Shown piece by piece: positions 37,401 through 50,700 of a stretch of 60,000 bases of DNA. Below the pieces are notes generated by a model, which was given only the letters and a program-made list of their open reading frames with translations, searched no databases and had not been told where the DNA came from. Position 1 is the stretch's first letter; each line of letters opens with the position of its first letter. Location of the stretch: positions 11,780,085-11,840,084 of the forward strand of contig NC_064043.1 in NCBI RefSeq assembly GCF_932526225.1, written 5' to 3'. Position numbers and translations under genes: made by a program. Origin of the DNA: Nematostella vectensis (lineage: Eukaryota; Cnidaria; Anthozoa; Actiniaria; Edwardsiidae).

Positions 37401-38720
37401 CTAGAATTCTGAAGGGTTTTATATAGGGAGGGAATAGAGCTGAAAATGTGCGCATCGTGATAGGGACTTTAAGATGCGACAACGGCTACGGCTAGGACGG
37501 AGTGACCGAGATGAAACATTAACACTTGGGACAAATTTCGCAATGATTTCGATGAAACTACCTAGACTTTATATTCAGGAACTAACATAAATTAACCGTA
37601 AGCTTCTTTCTAAGATAAAAAACAGAGAAAAGTGATTTTATACTCCAACCGACCACGTACTCGCCAGACCGTAAAACTTGGAATGACACGTCGAGTTTTG
37701 GCGGAACACGGTTGGAAATCTATCAGAAAAAAACACATTTTCACGTGCAGCCTTACAATTCTCAAATTAATTCCATTGTTTTCTACCGTCGCCGTTCTCG
37801 TAGCCGTACTCGTGTCTTTAAGTACCTATTATCAATACTTAAGACTTAGTAAGGAAAGAGGTGGTCCTACTCCTTCAACCTCTCCCCTCCCCTCAAATGA
37901 TCCAACTGACCACTTTCAGCAAATGTTGTACCATGTGAATTTGGGCCATCTAGAATTCTGAAGGGAAGGAGATGGAGGATATATAACACATGTTAAAAAT
38001 ATGCGCATCTGGAAAGTTATGTAGGACTTCCAGGAAATGACCTCTTGGGGATTTTATAGGGGGAGAAGGACATAAAGAAATGCGTACATCTGGAAAACTA
38101 ATAAAAGGTTAAGTTGAGTGGTGGTGCTTCCGCTCCCCTACCCCACCCTCCGAAGGCCTCAAACTGTGGCTATGTTACCTTGGTGGCTAGTAACCTCGTG
38201 AGATATATCTCGGCGAGCATCTTGCTGTGTTGCGTGTCGTCTTTGTCGGTTGGATAGTCAAGCAGCTTGACCTGTGGGAAAATAGAAAACAGAACAAGTT
38301 AATTAATATTCTAACAATAATATTATTTATCAGGCCCGTACCCTGGATTTTTCTTGGGGGAGTGCGAAATCCAAAAAAGTGGACCTAATTTTTCTGGGGG
38401 GGAGGGGGGCCATAAATCCCGACTAAGGCCTGGGCAGAAATCATGTAACCAAGCCTCATACTATTAACCAAGCCCTCACACAATTGCCTCACAGTTTGTC
38501 TTGTAAGCAAGCCTGGTGCTATGCAGCCAATGCTTTCACAACTGCCAAGTAACCAGGCCTCGTGCTGTGTAGCCCAGCCTTGATAAAGCCCTATTCTGTA
38601 TTCTTACCAAGTGCCATATTCGTCCCCCCTCGTCCAAGTCCTCTCGGCTACCGCGACTGATAGGAGTGTAGTTGAAAGGGCTGAACACAACGCGAGGAAG
38701 GCTCCTGTGGTGATGTTGCC
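34469..38720 (-). CDS. PLXN: Plexin exons 32-40: RasGAP second half and C-terminus
   Basis: Contains [53 protein letters not shown] (second conserved arginine, about residue 1709), [40 protein letters not shown] and a final [20 protein letters not shown] helix, ending TGA at 34469. The C-terminus lacks a PDZ-binding motif of the B-type, so class B is less likely. Confidence 0.92.
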
Positions 38721-41700
38721 CTATGAGTAAGGCAAAAGATACGGTCAACTCTGCGGTGATGGACATTTTCGCGAGATGGCAGCTATTCTTACAGACCTTT
38801 CAATTCCTCGTTTTGCTTTCTGTACCGTATTGGACGCCTTTGGTTTTTCGACTGTTCTCTCTCTCATGTAAGCATACTCTATTTTTTAAACTCTCGTCAA
38901 TTTTTTTTTAATGTTTAATTCTTGTTTTCTGCATAGAAATGTTTGTGGAGAACCGAAGGCAAAATTGCCAGAACTACCAGGAGTGACTTACTTTCTGAGT
39001 TATTACTGCTGCTGTAGAAATACGACTGTCGGGAACTAAGTTTAAGATTTGCTCCATCTGTAACCTAAAAATAATGATAATAATCAGCAGAGGCATTTTT
39101 AGTTTATTCCTTATCCTTTTCACTCCCTTTTTTGTTAGACTAAACGGTTAGTGTTTAGCTGACGCACCTTGTAATGGCCGAGAGTGTTTAGTTTTCGCCA
39201 CTGGCCCTCCACCACCGATGAGGCGTCGTCATCTCTGAGCGGCTTCACTGAACCATCTGTCAGGTGCCAATCTGTAATAGGCACGCAAGGGGACATGTGG
39301 CTACTGCGATTTCGTAAAACAAAGAACTTAAAGCCGCATTGTCACCAGTTTACTTCCGGAGGTCCGATGGAAACCTCAACCGTTAAAAGACAAAATAATC
39401 TATTAGAATCCGATATATATTCATATATATTCAACAGGCCATCCGCTCTAAATAATCAATCACATCCTCAAAGAAGCTTCCAATAGACACACTGCTTTCA
39501 ATATTTTGAAATGTTTTTCGCGTTTTCCGTTAAAAATCATTGGAGATTGTTACGTAATCGACCGGAAGTAAACTGGTAACAATACGGCTTTGAACACTGC
39601 ATACACACACAGACGGTATGCAAAACAAGCCTTACAGTATTGGTCAACTTGGTCAACCGATACACACGTGTATATTAGAATATCAGACAGTATCTAAAAT
39701 CTAGAATGTTGTCTCACAGCGTTGACCAACATTCTAAACCAAATGCACGTGTAAAAAGTGAACATCTTAAAAGGAAAAATTAACATTTTCACGTTTTCCT
39801 TATTATCTACTACCCACACTTACCAAGCTGAAGGGTTTCAGCTTCAACTCTACTCGAGAAGGGTACATTCTGCGAGACAAACGGCAAGGAGTTAGGTTCA
39901 AGGACTAATTCGTGCTTTACAACAATACGCTACATAACGCACTACGATTAATGTTGTCAATAAACAAAGTAATGATTTCATGTATGATGTCATCAGTATC
40001 ATAATGCAATTGACAAGGGTTGTTATCGGCACCTATCGTTACCCTGCCTGACACGTGGACGTCAAGTGGGCTTTAAAAATGCCTGAGTATGATGAAATTC
40101 CAAAATATTGAAAAATATAGATCTCCAGCTACATCATAACACAATATTAGGAAGCGACTTAAACTGCATAACATTTCACCTTAGAGTTTTCTTTTGTTTC
40201 AAAATAATTGAATCCACAACCTAGAATCGATTCCAAGGAATGGTTGGGGAAAGATTTGGGATTTGCAAGCTTCTAAATTTCGGACAAAGGTTTTACAAGT
40301 TCCTTATGAAAACAAATAATTTGCATGCACTGTCCCTGACGGGCGAGCCATGAGCCAGGATCCGGGCTGCCCGGATATTAGCTCCTGTTAAATAACCCCC
40401 GCGCCTTTGAGCTGTCGTGCGACTCTCATTGTACCTTATAGACTGCATCCAACATCTTGGACTTGGCCTGGGAAACACTATCACAGTCCAACACAGTAAC
40501 CATTGTTGGCGGCTGGTCCTCGAAAGTCACGTTAACGCGAATTTCCTGTAAGGAAAAACTTCAATGTACTTATTTGCTAACAGAAGAGAAGGGTTATCCT
40601 CGTTACACAACTGCTACACACAGACGACACATACAGACCTAATAACCAGTTCTGTGTCTCAGTAGCTTGTCTCAGGTATACTAGTCACACATTGGTGTCT
40701 CAGATTCACATTCAATATGCATACCTCATAGACGATGATCTACCTCGGTAGCTTATTAAGCTACATATTCTTAGCACGCATACCTCATAGTCGATAGCCT
40801 CTCTCAGGAGTTGTTCAGCTACGTATTCTTATCCACATACCTCATGGTCAATGGTCGTCCTCAGTAATTGTTAACATGCATACCTCATAGTCGATGGTCT
40901 GCCTCAGTAGCTTGTCCTCGCTGAGTGAGTAACGTGCTTCTCCTGTCACTGCGTCTACTGGACCCTTCCCAACTTGACGCTTGATGGCTTTGAACATCAT
41001 GAACAAGGGCTCACCTGACTCAACCTAAAAGAAAACAGCATACAATTTGGAATTCGTTTGGTAGAAACAAGACAAGGCAAATAATAGGTTCTCCCGATTC
41101 CACCTGAAAATCAGCAAGATATACAAGATTGAAAAAGCTTACACTTAGTGAGTATGGCTTTGTGTGACAACTCGAACAACACTTCGACTTTGCTGGATTT
41201 TCAAGAGCAATCGAAAAAGTTTTCCAACGCTGTTCCCAACCCAGTGTCTCGCCCAATAAGCCAATCCTCTCTTATCTACCGACCGGTGCCACTTTCGTAC
41301 CTTAAGATGATTATACATGCAGAATGCCAGCCAGTTGGTCAAAAGTTTTTCTGCTACTGATTCTGTCCTGTTATAACACACACAAAAAACGGAGGATTAA
41401 CTTCCCTTAACGAATAACTTTTAAAAGTAAGTCTGCTTTATCATATTTTTCATCTAATGTGAAAAGCATTCAACATTGTAATTTCAAAAAAAATAATAAT
41501 AATAATAGTAACTTCTTACCTTCTGAGCAGCAACTTGGGGTGACTTTGAGCGACAGATTTCCTGATTAGGTCACAAAGCAACTGCCAGAGAATTCTACAA
41601 GAAAAAATGACAGTTGAGCCTATTCTTATGCTCTCCTAAAGGGTCATGTAGAAGCCAGGGTCATGTCAGACGAAGACCGAGAATACAATAGAGCAAGGAG

Positions 41701-44700
41701 TTGATCTAGCCAACCCTGTAAGGCCTTACGAGCTCGCTTAGACACTTCTACAAAGTGCCTCCATTATATTTGACTCAAAATTCAGATAAGCTTACTCTGT
41801 TGCGTAGTCCATTTTTCCTTGAAGGGTAACCATTAGCAGAGACGCCAAATTGCATCTGCAGACAAATGTAAGAAATACAGCGTTTTTTTAGTTAATTACA
41901 TTTTCTCTCTGTATGCGTGCAAGCGCCACTTTAATGGTGGCGTAGCAAATGCAGAAGTACAACAAGCTCGTACATGTAATCAGCTCTTAGTCTACTAAAA
42001 GAAACGCGACATCCAATTTTATTGCAGTGACGTCACTATCCGACAACTTCGGGTGTCAACAGGAATTGAACACAAAATAAAATCTGCCCAAAGATATTCG
42101 AATTAATTCGAGTATTCGAGACAAGAGACAATGAAAAGATAATGACAGCAGAATGACGAAGTATTTGCTCCACCCACCTATCCTTCATACTGAATGTCTT
42201 CTGCGACTCGACAGTCCGCACAAAGATCAACAGGAATTCCTTGTTGTAGATTAACTGGGAGAACTTCCGAAGGCCTTGCTCCCACACTGGCGACAGATTA
42301 GCCTTGAAACATCCAAGAAAATATTAAAGAAGAAGACTTCTTTTAGCCCTTGATTGTTCAGAGTTATACTAATAGTATCAATCATGTGCTCAATGTACTC
42401 ACATCTTTGAAGTGTGTGACGCTGTGATCATCCACCCCAGGAAAGAGCACGTTAAGGGCATATGTGCGGAAATCTAGGAATGGCATTCCTGACGTGGTAA
42501 GGTCACTCTTCAGATCCGTCATGTCTGTCTGTAACTCGGCGAATGCTGAAAAACAAACAAACAAACACCAACACAATTAACAGATGTCTCTTATTATAGT
42601 TGTATCTTCTACTCTAAAACTTGCAATACAGGTATGTAACCCGACTTGAAGGTTTACTTAAATGAAAGAACATGTATTACCACTGCGAGACAGTGCTCAT
42701 TCCTTAACCCTAGTCACCCTCCCTTGGTTCCTTGCGCACCTCACGCCTCACTCGCCCTGCACTCTACCTTACACCATACCTCACATCCAACTCACCTTCT
42801 CTGCACTCCTTCGCCACCTTGGACTCAAGGTTATCCATGCGGACCTCAAAGTCCTTGACGTGCCTCTTCTCCTGGCGCTTCTTCCTGCGATAAGCGCACA
42901 CCAGGCACAGAATGACCACGAGAAGAACAAAACCACCAGCCGCCACGCCAATATAGATATAAGTCATATAGGACTTGGGAGGAGGCTTCTCCTTGAAGTA
43001 ACGCACTTTACCGATGTTGAATTTGAGATAGCCAGCCGTCACCTACATAAAAGGTAGTTACGGATCTGCACATCAACTCTCAAGGGCAACGGCAAACAGT
43101 TCGGATTGGCAGGGAGCTCAAGTTATACGAGTAGTAATGATGGAAAACTGGGCACTGAGGAACTTGATGTCAGTTCGAGTAAGCGGGTAGTTCTAGTTAT
43201 CCGAGGAGCAATAATTACTGATAATTATGCACTAAGAAACTTGATTTCAGTCCGAGTTATTATTCGAGTTATAGCAGCTAGTTATCAGAGTTGCACTGCA
43301 TTTGTTGCACCGTCATTTCTCGCTGGAATACCACAAAAGCGGCCATTTTTAATTGAACTTACAATGACTTCGTAAACCTCGTTGTTCACTTCGGGTAGAG
43401 TTGCCTTATCGGGTACTAGGCAAACAAGCTGCGTCTGGAAGAAAGAGAACATGTTAATCTCAGTAAATAGATGTACATCCTCTATAGATTGTGGCGTTCC
43501 TTTCACACCTTAATGGCGGAAAGACGACAACTTACATGCTCGCACTTCTCATTGTAAGGACTATAACTCCTTTAAAAAAAATACATCATATGAACAAGGT
43601 AAACTTACATCGTCCAGTCCTGTGAGATTACACGGCACTCCCCCTACTGTCACAAACACGTCATCCTTAGACAGAATATCCAGGTTCTTGCCCTGAAAAA
43701 GTTATTCAAATATAGTAGCCCTAGTCAACAACACAACACCTCCCCAAGAATAAAGTGGAGTTCCAGACACTCCAGAATTAATTATATTAACCATAAACAA
43801 CTTTACATAAAACAATCACTGCCCAGGGCCATATTATGGTCTTCCATAAAAGAAATACCCCCCATCCCAACCTATCCCACCCCACCCCACACCAGGGGAA
43901 TAGAAAATTCCGGAGAGGAGGGTCTTATAGTTTATTAAGTCTCCAGGGAATGAGACCCCTTTTTTCATACAAACCTTGAATTTCGGCAATTTGAAGGTCA
44001 GGGGGTGGGGTACAGATCGATTCAGGAATCACACAAAAGCTTACCTCGATAATAAGGTTGGCCTCCTTCAGCTCCCTCTCACCACTAGCGAATGGCAAAA
44101 AGAAAGGGTTTTCAGTAATGGCTAGAGTTGTCTCGTTCTCAAGTCCTGGCACTTGATCCATGATGAAGCCCACGATTAGCTCTGACCCATTCATGGATCC
44201 CGGCATTACATTGAACTCCGTCACATTGGGACTGGGGCAGATCATCTCAGTATTGCTCACTTTCACGCACTCCTAACAAACAGAATATGAAATGAAAACA
44301 AAATGAGACGCAATATTTTTCCCCACTATTGGCTTCTGATACTGCAAGTTTATATGGTGTTAAACCTTATCTTCAAAAAATTCTTTATGTCCGAGAAAGC
44401 ATACCTCCACTTCCGAACGAGCACCGTCCATACCAGCAATAGTGTAGTACATCTTTGGATTCTGGACGCTTTCGAAATATTTCCCTCTCACCGTCATCCG
44501 CAGACCACCCCTGACAAAAATAACGTGATTTTAATGAATTACTTGAAAGTCAACTAAAGGTTGGTCTCATTCCAATGAACCCACTTGACCGGATGTATGA
44601 TCGCAATGTATTGTTGGGTAGACAATCACAGGCTGGCTTACCCTGGGAATGTCTTCTTTGGGGAGATGTCGTCCACAAAAGGGTCCGCAGTGAATGAGAA

Positions 44701-47700
44701 CTCGCCAGGGGGACTGAGAGGCCTGAAGCCGTCAAACGTGACCTGCACCACCCCTGACGAGAACACTGCTTCACGGCGTGACCGCCCTACCGCTTGCTTC
44801 GTCACACAAGGGATGCTTGTATCTGTCACGCTACAAAAAAAAACAATCTTATCAGAAGAAAAGCTTCGGACGTTTCTCTGAGAGAATACTTTGCTCTTGG
44901 TAGTTTACCAAAAGCACATAAACGGTACCAATCGGTTTAAAATAAAGGGCCCCTTTAAAAGAACAGTATAACCGCCCCAGCCGCCACGCCTCCAAGGCAT
45001 GCCTTATGGTCTCCTTTTCTCTTGATGGTAAAAAAATCTTTGCGAACTTTTTCATGTACGCAAGGCTTAGCTCTTGCATTACGTAACTTGTCATACCATA
45101 CCTTGTCCGGTTGACGATGCACGGTGTCCGGCCAACCATGACAACGATATGCCGCCCTGTGTTTAGCTTGACCCCCGTAATATTCATGGGGGTACCACCT
45201 GACTGTGGACCCTTTTTTGGGTAGTAATCGTATAGTTCCGGAGTCTGCAAAAATTGAGCAATTCAAATAATATATATATATATATATTATTTGAATATAT
45301 ATTATATATTATATATTATATATTATATATTATATATTATATATTATATATTATATATTATATATTATATATATTATTTGAATATATATATATATATGAT
45401 GTAATTACTCTATGCATTGTCTTCGTACAGCCTTTATTGAAACTTAAAAGTGCGGGGTTTTTTTCAATCCGTCGTTTCTGCTAGATAAGCATAATGTACC
45501 ATAATAATATATTAATCTTGCCGATTAAAGGTCGGTTAATAAGCCTGGATCCTTAGTTTCGTTATTCTGCACAGTTCAAAGTGCGATACCTCTAAAATAA
45601 CGCTAAAACTACGCCACTGCGTGCAAATGCCCGCTAAAGTTCTGTCCAAACAAACAGACTTGTCTATGACTACTAGAGAGCATGCTAAGGCCTGGTTCAT
45701 ACGTCGCGCTCCTGCCGTGCCGAATCTAATTGTACATGAATAGTTTGACGTCTGAATCAATAGGCCATTCCAGCTATAAGTTTGCGGGCGCATAACCAAA
45801 GAAACCTACCAAAACTACCAGAATTCAGTGCGCGCCTTTTTAAGCTTACATAAAACGAAGCGCGCGCTGCATGCCGGTAGTTGAGGTAGGTTCCCATGGT
45901 GAGTGCGCGCGCATGCTCATTGCTGGAACGGCCTATTAAATTCGGCACGGCAGAATTAACTTCGGCACGACACCAATTCAAAAGTCAAGTTTTTGATGTG
46001 CCGAATCAAACACCATATTTTTTATTTTTATTTTGCGCAACAGAAGCTCCACATCAAGTCAACTTTTACTACTCCCAACCCATTGAGCGCGATTTAGTGC
46101 GAAGTCTGAATCAACGTTGGAACCCAATTTATTTGAAGTACGCAGCTGCTTTAACTCCTATCATCTTTGTTCTACTATGGAGTTCTTTTGTCTCTATTCT
46201 TCTCGTTCTTTGTGTCGAGGTGCAGATATTGTTCATTTGCCCAATCAGCTGCCCAATTGCAGCTTGTAAGAGCTGCGTACTGACCCATGTATTTGTGTCG
46301 ATACAACAGAAAATTAGATTCGGCAGAGTAGGAGCGCGACGTATGAATCGGGCTTTAGTGACCCAAATATACCACATCGCATAATACCTGGTAGGCGAAG
46401 TCTGCGCTGGACGAGCCTCGAAGACCGCTCACGGTTACACGCACTGGGCCTCTCAGCTGTCTTGGACTACGTGTCGTGTTACACACGATTCTTATAGTAG
46501 TTAAGCAAACAATAATTAGTTTCACTGAAAAACGAAACATTGCAACCCTGTTCTTTACGCTGCCATTATTAAAACCTGTGCAGTCAGTCCACAGAAACAA
46601 CTAGTACACTTTTATAAAAACGTCTAATTTCTTTCACTCCCCCCCCCCCCCCCCCCCCCACCTCCACCTCGCTCCCCGGTATTTTTGGATAACTTTAAAG
46701 CCCGTCGATCCGACTTGCGCGACGCACGGTTTCGTAGGCTATGAAACCCTATGCAAATGAGATGCTCATCTCAGTAGTGAATGAAATCCGCTTGAGTAAA
46801 AGTGAATTTCAATCCATCCGACAACTAAAATATCTCAATTCTATGTATAAAGTATTAAATAATACTTTAATGTATTTTGAATTTGAAATGTATTTTGAAG
46901 ATGATGAAAGTTTTGAATATTAAAAACAAAAACAAAATAACATTGTCACGAAAGTCGGATCAATGGACTTTAAGGCTGAAAATGTTCTTGAAGATGTTCT
47001 TAAATTTTAGTGCATACAATAATATAATACCCAATTAATTATTTGAATGAGGATTACACAAATGATCTATAGCAATGATATCTACGGTTGTTATTATGAA
47101 CACCATTCGATTCGGCATCAGACATCAACATAGCAATATTTTGCTGCTATCTGACCCTCGGCATGTTCAGAATCTCAGTTCTTTTCTTATAACAAAAGAG
47201 AGCATGCTTTCAAACAGCCCATATAAGCGATCTTGAAATGTAGTCCTTCTTCTTACATAAACCGTGGACATCGTTCTGTTCGATAAGCCGTCGACAAAAT
47301 AAAGTTTCTTTAGACATGCTTAAACGTTGACTTTGTTATTCACCTTTGTGAGATGATGTACTTGTGAGGATCCGGTATGCAGGGGTAGTTGTCAACATAT
47401 ACATTGTTTTGAATGTCACTGAATGATTTGCCGAATTCTTTGCCGTGTATCTCCAACTCGGTCCCACCAGATGGGGGCCCCGCCATGGGCCAGAACTAAG
47501 AACACAAGCAAAAAATAAAAGGGGAATGAGAACAGCAAAATATGACATGGTTGGTGCGCTTCAATACAGAAAATTACTGAAAAAAATACTGAAAATTGTG
47601 CAAATGAAATATGAATGTTGTACAAGAGTTTTCAGTTCATACCGTGTTTTTATTTTCACCCAATTATTTTTAGTGCGTGTTTAATACATTAGCATAGCTA

Positions 47701-50700
47701 TGCTATCTAAGCATCCCGGATGAACCCAGTTTTGTGTGGAAGCTTGTTCCATCAACACAGTGTTCTATTCTAGGATTTGCAGTTAGCAACATAACAGAAG
47801 CAATAAAACAAGGCAAAGCCGGGTGAACCCATGTTTTGAAAGGAAGCTTGTTCCAATAGACACTCTGATGTACGATAGCGTTGTGTATAAGGATTTGCGG
47901 TAAATCATCATACCCTTTCTATAACAGGAGCAATAAGACAAGGTGAAGCCGGATGAACCCAATTTTGAGAGCAAGCTTGTTTCACAAGACACTTCCCCTC
48001 GCTCTTGCACCAACCACACTTGAAATTAAAATCAGCATTGAGGCAGGTCCCGCAGTCCGTGTAAGCAACGTCACACTTGTATAGGAGAACTAGGAGAACA
48101 ATAAAACACAGTCACTGATTATGACTGAAGTGTAACCATCCCATACACCATTCATTTATTTACTGCTCTGAATATTAACAAGCTTTCAAGATAAACAATT
48201 GCTGTATCTGAAGGAAAGGCAAAACAAAACAAAAATAGGAGTTTACTACACAGACCATGAGAAACATTTTTATTGCGTTTATATACCGTAAAAGTTCTCA
48301 GATGCCCCCAGGCGCAAAGTACCTCATTTATTTTTGTTGAGAAGCGGGAGGGGGGTTACAAGAGAGACAAGGATTTCGATTTTCCCGTTTTTAGCTTCAG
48401 ATGCTATAAACTAGCATTGTCCCAACAATGTTCTTTTCACATTTAAACCAAGTTACGTAGTGGAAGGTTGGGGGCATAAAAGAGAGTGGAGACTATTGAA
48501 GAGCATTCAAGTATGTGTTCAAGTATTAAGAGAATTACAGAAGTAAAGCAAGACGGAAAAGATAAAAGTCATTGCAAATAAGTATGGGTGATGGTAATGA
48601 AGGTGAGTACTCCTCTTTAAAAGGCCGGTGTGTGAAAACGCAACAAATGAATAACAAGCGATATAAACACAGGATTTGAGAGTAGTAAGCATTAAGTGCA
48701 ACTGATTCTTTTTACATTTTGCATTGAATCGTTTACTAACCTTTCAAAGATTCTGGTTTATAAACAAGGTCTGTACCCCTCCACAGTACTTCCAGCCCCA
48801 TATGGACAGTCTGGGTGGCAGCATTATAAGTATACTGTAAAATCACGTTAAATACAGTTAAACACGCACGTTTAAAGTTTTGACAGCAGGGGAATTTCTC
48901 ATTTCTTTCAATACTTAAAATTTACTTCAACCCAAAAAGGAGGAAAGCATTTCATTACTGATAACTTTTCAGTGGAAAACTACACCTGGTCATTTTTCTG
49001 CTGTCAGTAGTGAACCAACAACAATGTTAGTTTTATCTGCATGCTAAAAAAACATATGGCAGCACACCCTGAAATCCTGAGGGTTTACTGTTATGCTCTC
49101 AGCCCTTGTAACTCTTTAGGCCTTAGTGTAACAGAAAGGATGGCTTTCCACTAATGGACAAGAGGGCAGCAAAAGCTTGCACAAAAAGGTAAATACAGAT
49201 AAACAGAGAAAATCAAAAGGAAGGCAAAGGAACCTTTCTATTCTTTCCTTCTCTGCTCTTTCACCATTTGCATCTCCTCCCCACCAATTTTCACACCCAT
49301 CTAACATCTTCCCTTCCTTCTCCGTTTCTACCCAATTTACTATTGAAAATTGATTGTCATGTGGACATTTCTAACTTACCACCCCAGAATGGCAGCTGAG
49401 TTGGGAGTCACTGTCCCTTGTTGCTCCAACTTTCAACTTCTTGCCTTCAACTGACAGCACGCACTCATACACAAAATTGTTCTAAGAAAGAAAGCATTAT
49501 TAGTATTACCAAAGCACTTCCTCTAACATGCAAACATGGTAGAGTCACAGTTGTACACATCAGACAAAAGAGACAAAAGTGGAGTGAGGGGGATAAGAAT
49601 GAATCTTTTCACTTACACTATTTAAACCTTTTAATCAGTCAAATAACTCCCCACACATTCCAGATACCTTCAGAGCTGGCAAATCCTGAGCTTTTAAGAC
49701 AAGTTCTTTTTTGACATCATTAGGAACATAATGGGTTGTGTTTCCCAGAAGCTTTGGGCACCCTGCTGCACCCGGCGTTCTTTTCTGTGGATAAAACATA
49801 TATAGTTACTACATTGTTATTAGAATATTTATAAAGATTATTTTGATGTTTTCTTGCTAATAGACCATTGTTTTGTGTTAACAATAACAAAGGAATGGCA
49901 GCCAATCAAGAAAAGTAGTTAGTTTATAAAAGCTTTACTCACCTAACACACAAAGCGACTTTTTATATATGCTGTGTCAGGTAGTTTGTGTGTTTTGCTT
50001 ACTTTACCAATAGCTACAAAGTGTTTTTTTATTATAAGATAAAGAACATTGAGTGATGTATATTCTAAAAACTTATTAACCAATCGCAAGATTTTACCAA
50101 ATAAGAGGGTGCATACAGCAAGATAATTTTCCATTGTTTCAAAGCCCAATGACCATTTCATAGCCCATAGGCCATGAAATGTGGGAAAGGCCGAGGCAAA
50201 CAAGGACAATAAGATATTCAACCTACAGCATTTTGAGAAATATTTTATTGGAAATTGTTGTCCTGTCTCTGAGCTTTTCATACAGGATGTACAGTACGGC
50301 TCGCCAATCAATCAAGAGTGTTTGTTTCACCTTAGCTGCACAATAATACACAGTAGGAAATGGTATATCGAGAGGCTTACTTACCATTTTTGCTAGGATG
50401 GCTTCCCCAGGACAAGCATTGTTTCCATCTGAACTGCACTTGCCAGTATATGTGCACCAGTCGCAGTCATACACACTCTCAGCACAAGGCCTACATCTAA
50501 AATGGCAAGAAATAAATCAATGGATAGTAATAAGCCTTGGAGAGCAACCATACTATAGGACTCATCTCTAACCACAGAAAACAGCATAGGGTCAAAATAG
50601 TTGTGTTGAGATTGCCACTCAAAAACTCAATTGATTTCTTAATGCAGGTTGACTATGGTTGCTAGCTGTTCAGTAGTGTTTAGCCTGCTACTGCAGCGTA

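Noticed and set aside
42662-43057. 131-codon plus-strand ORF
   Set aside because: Antisense shadow of plexin exon 21 (membrane helix exon).
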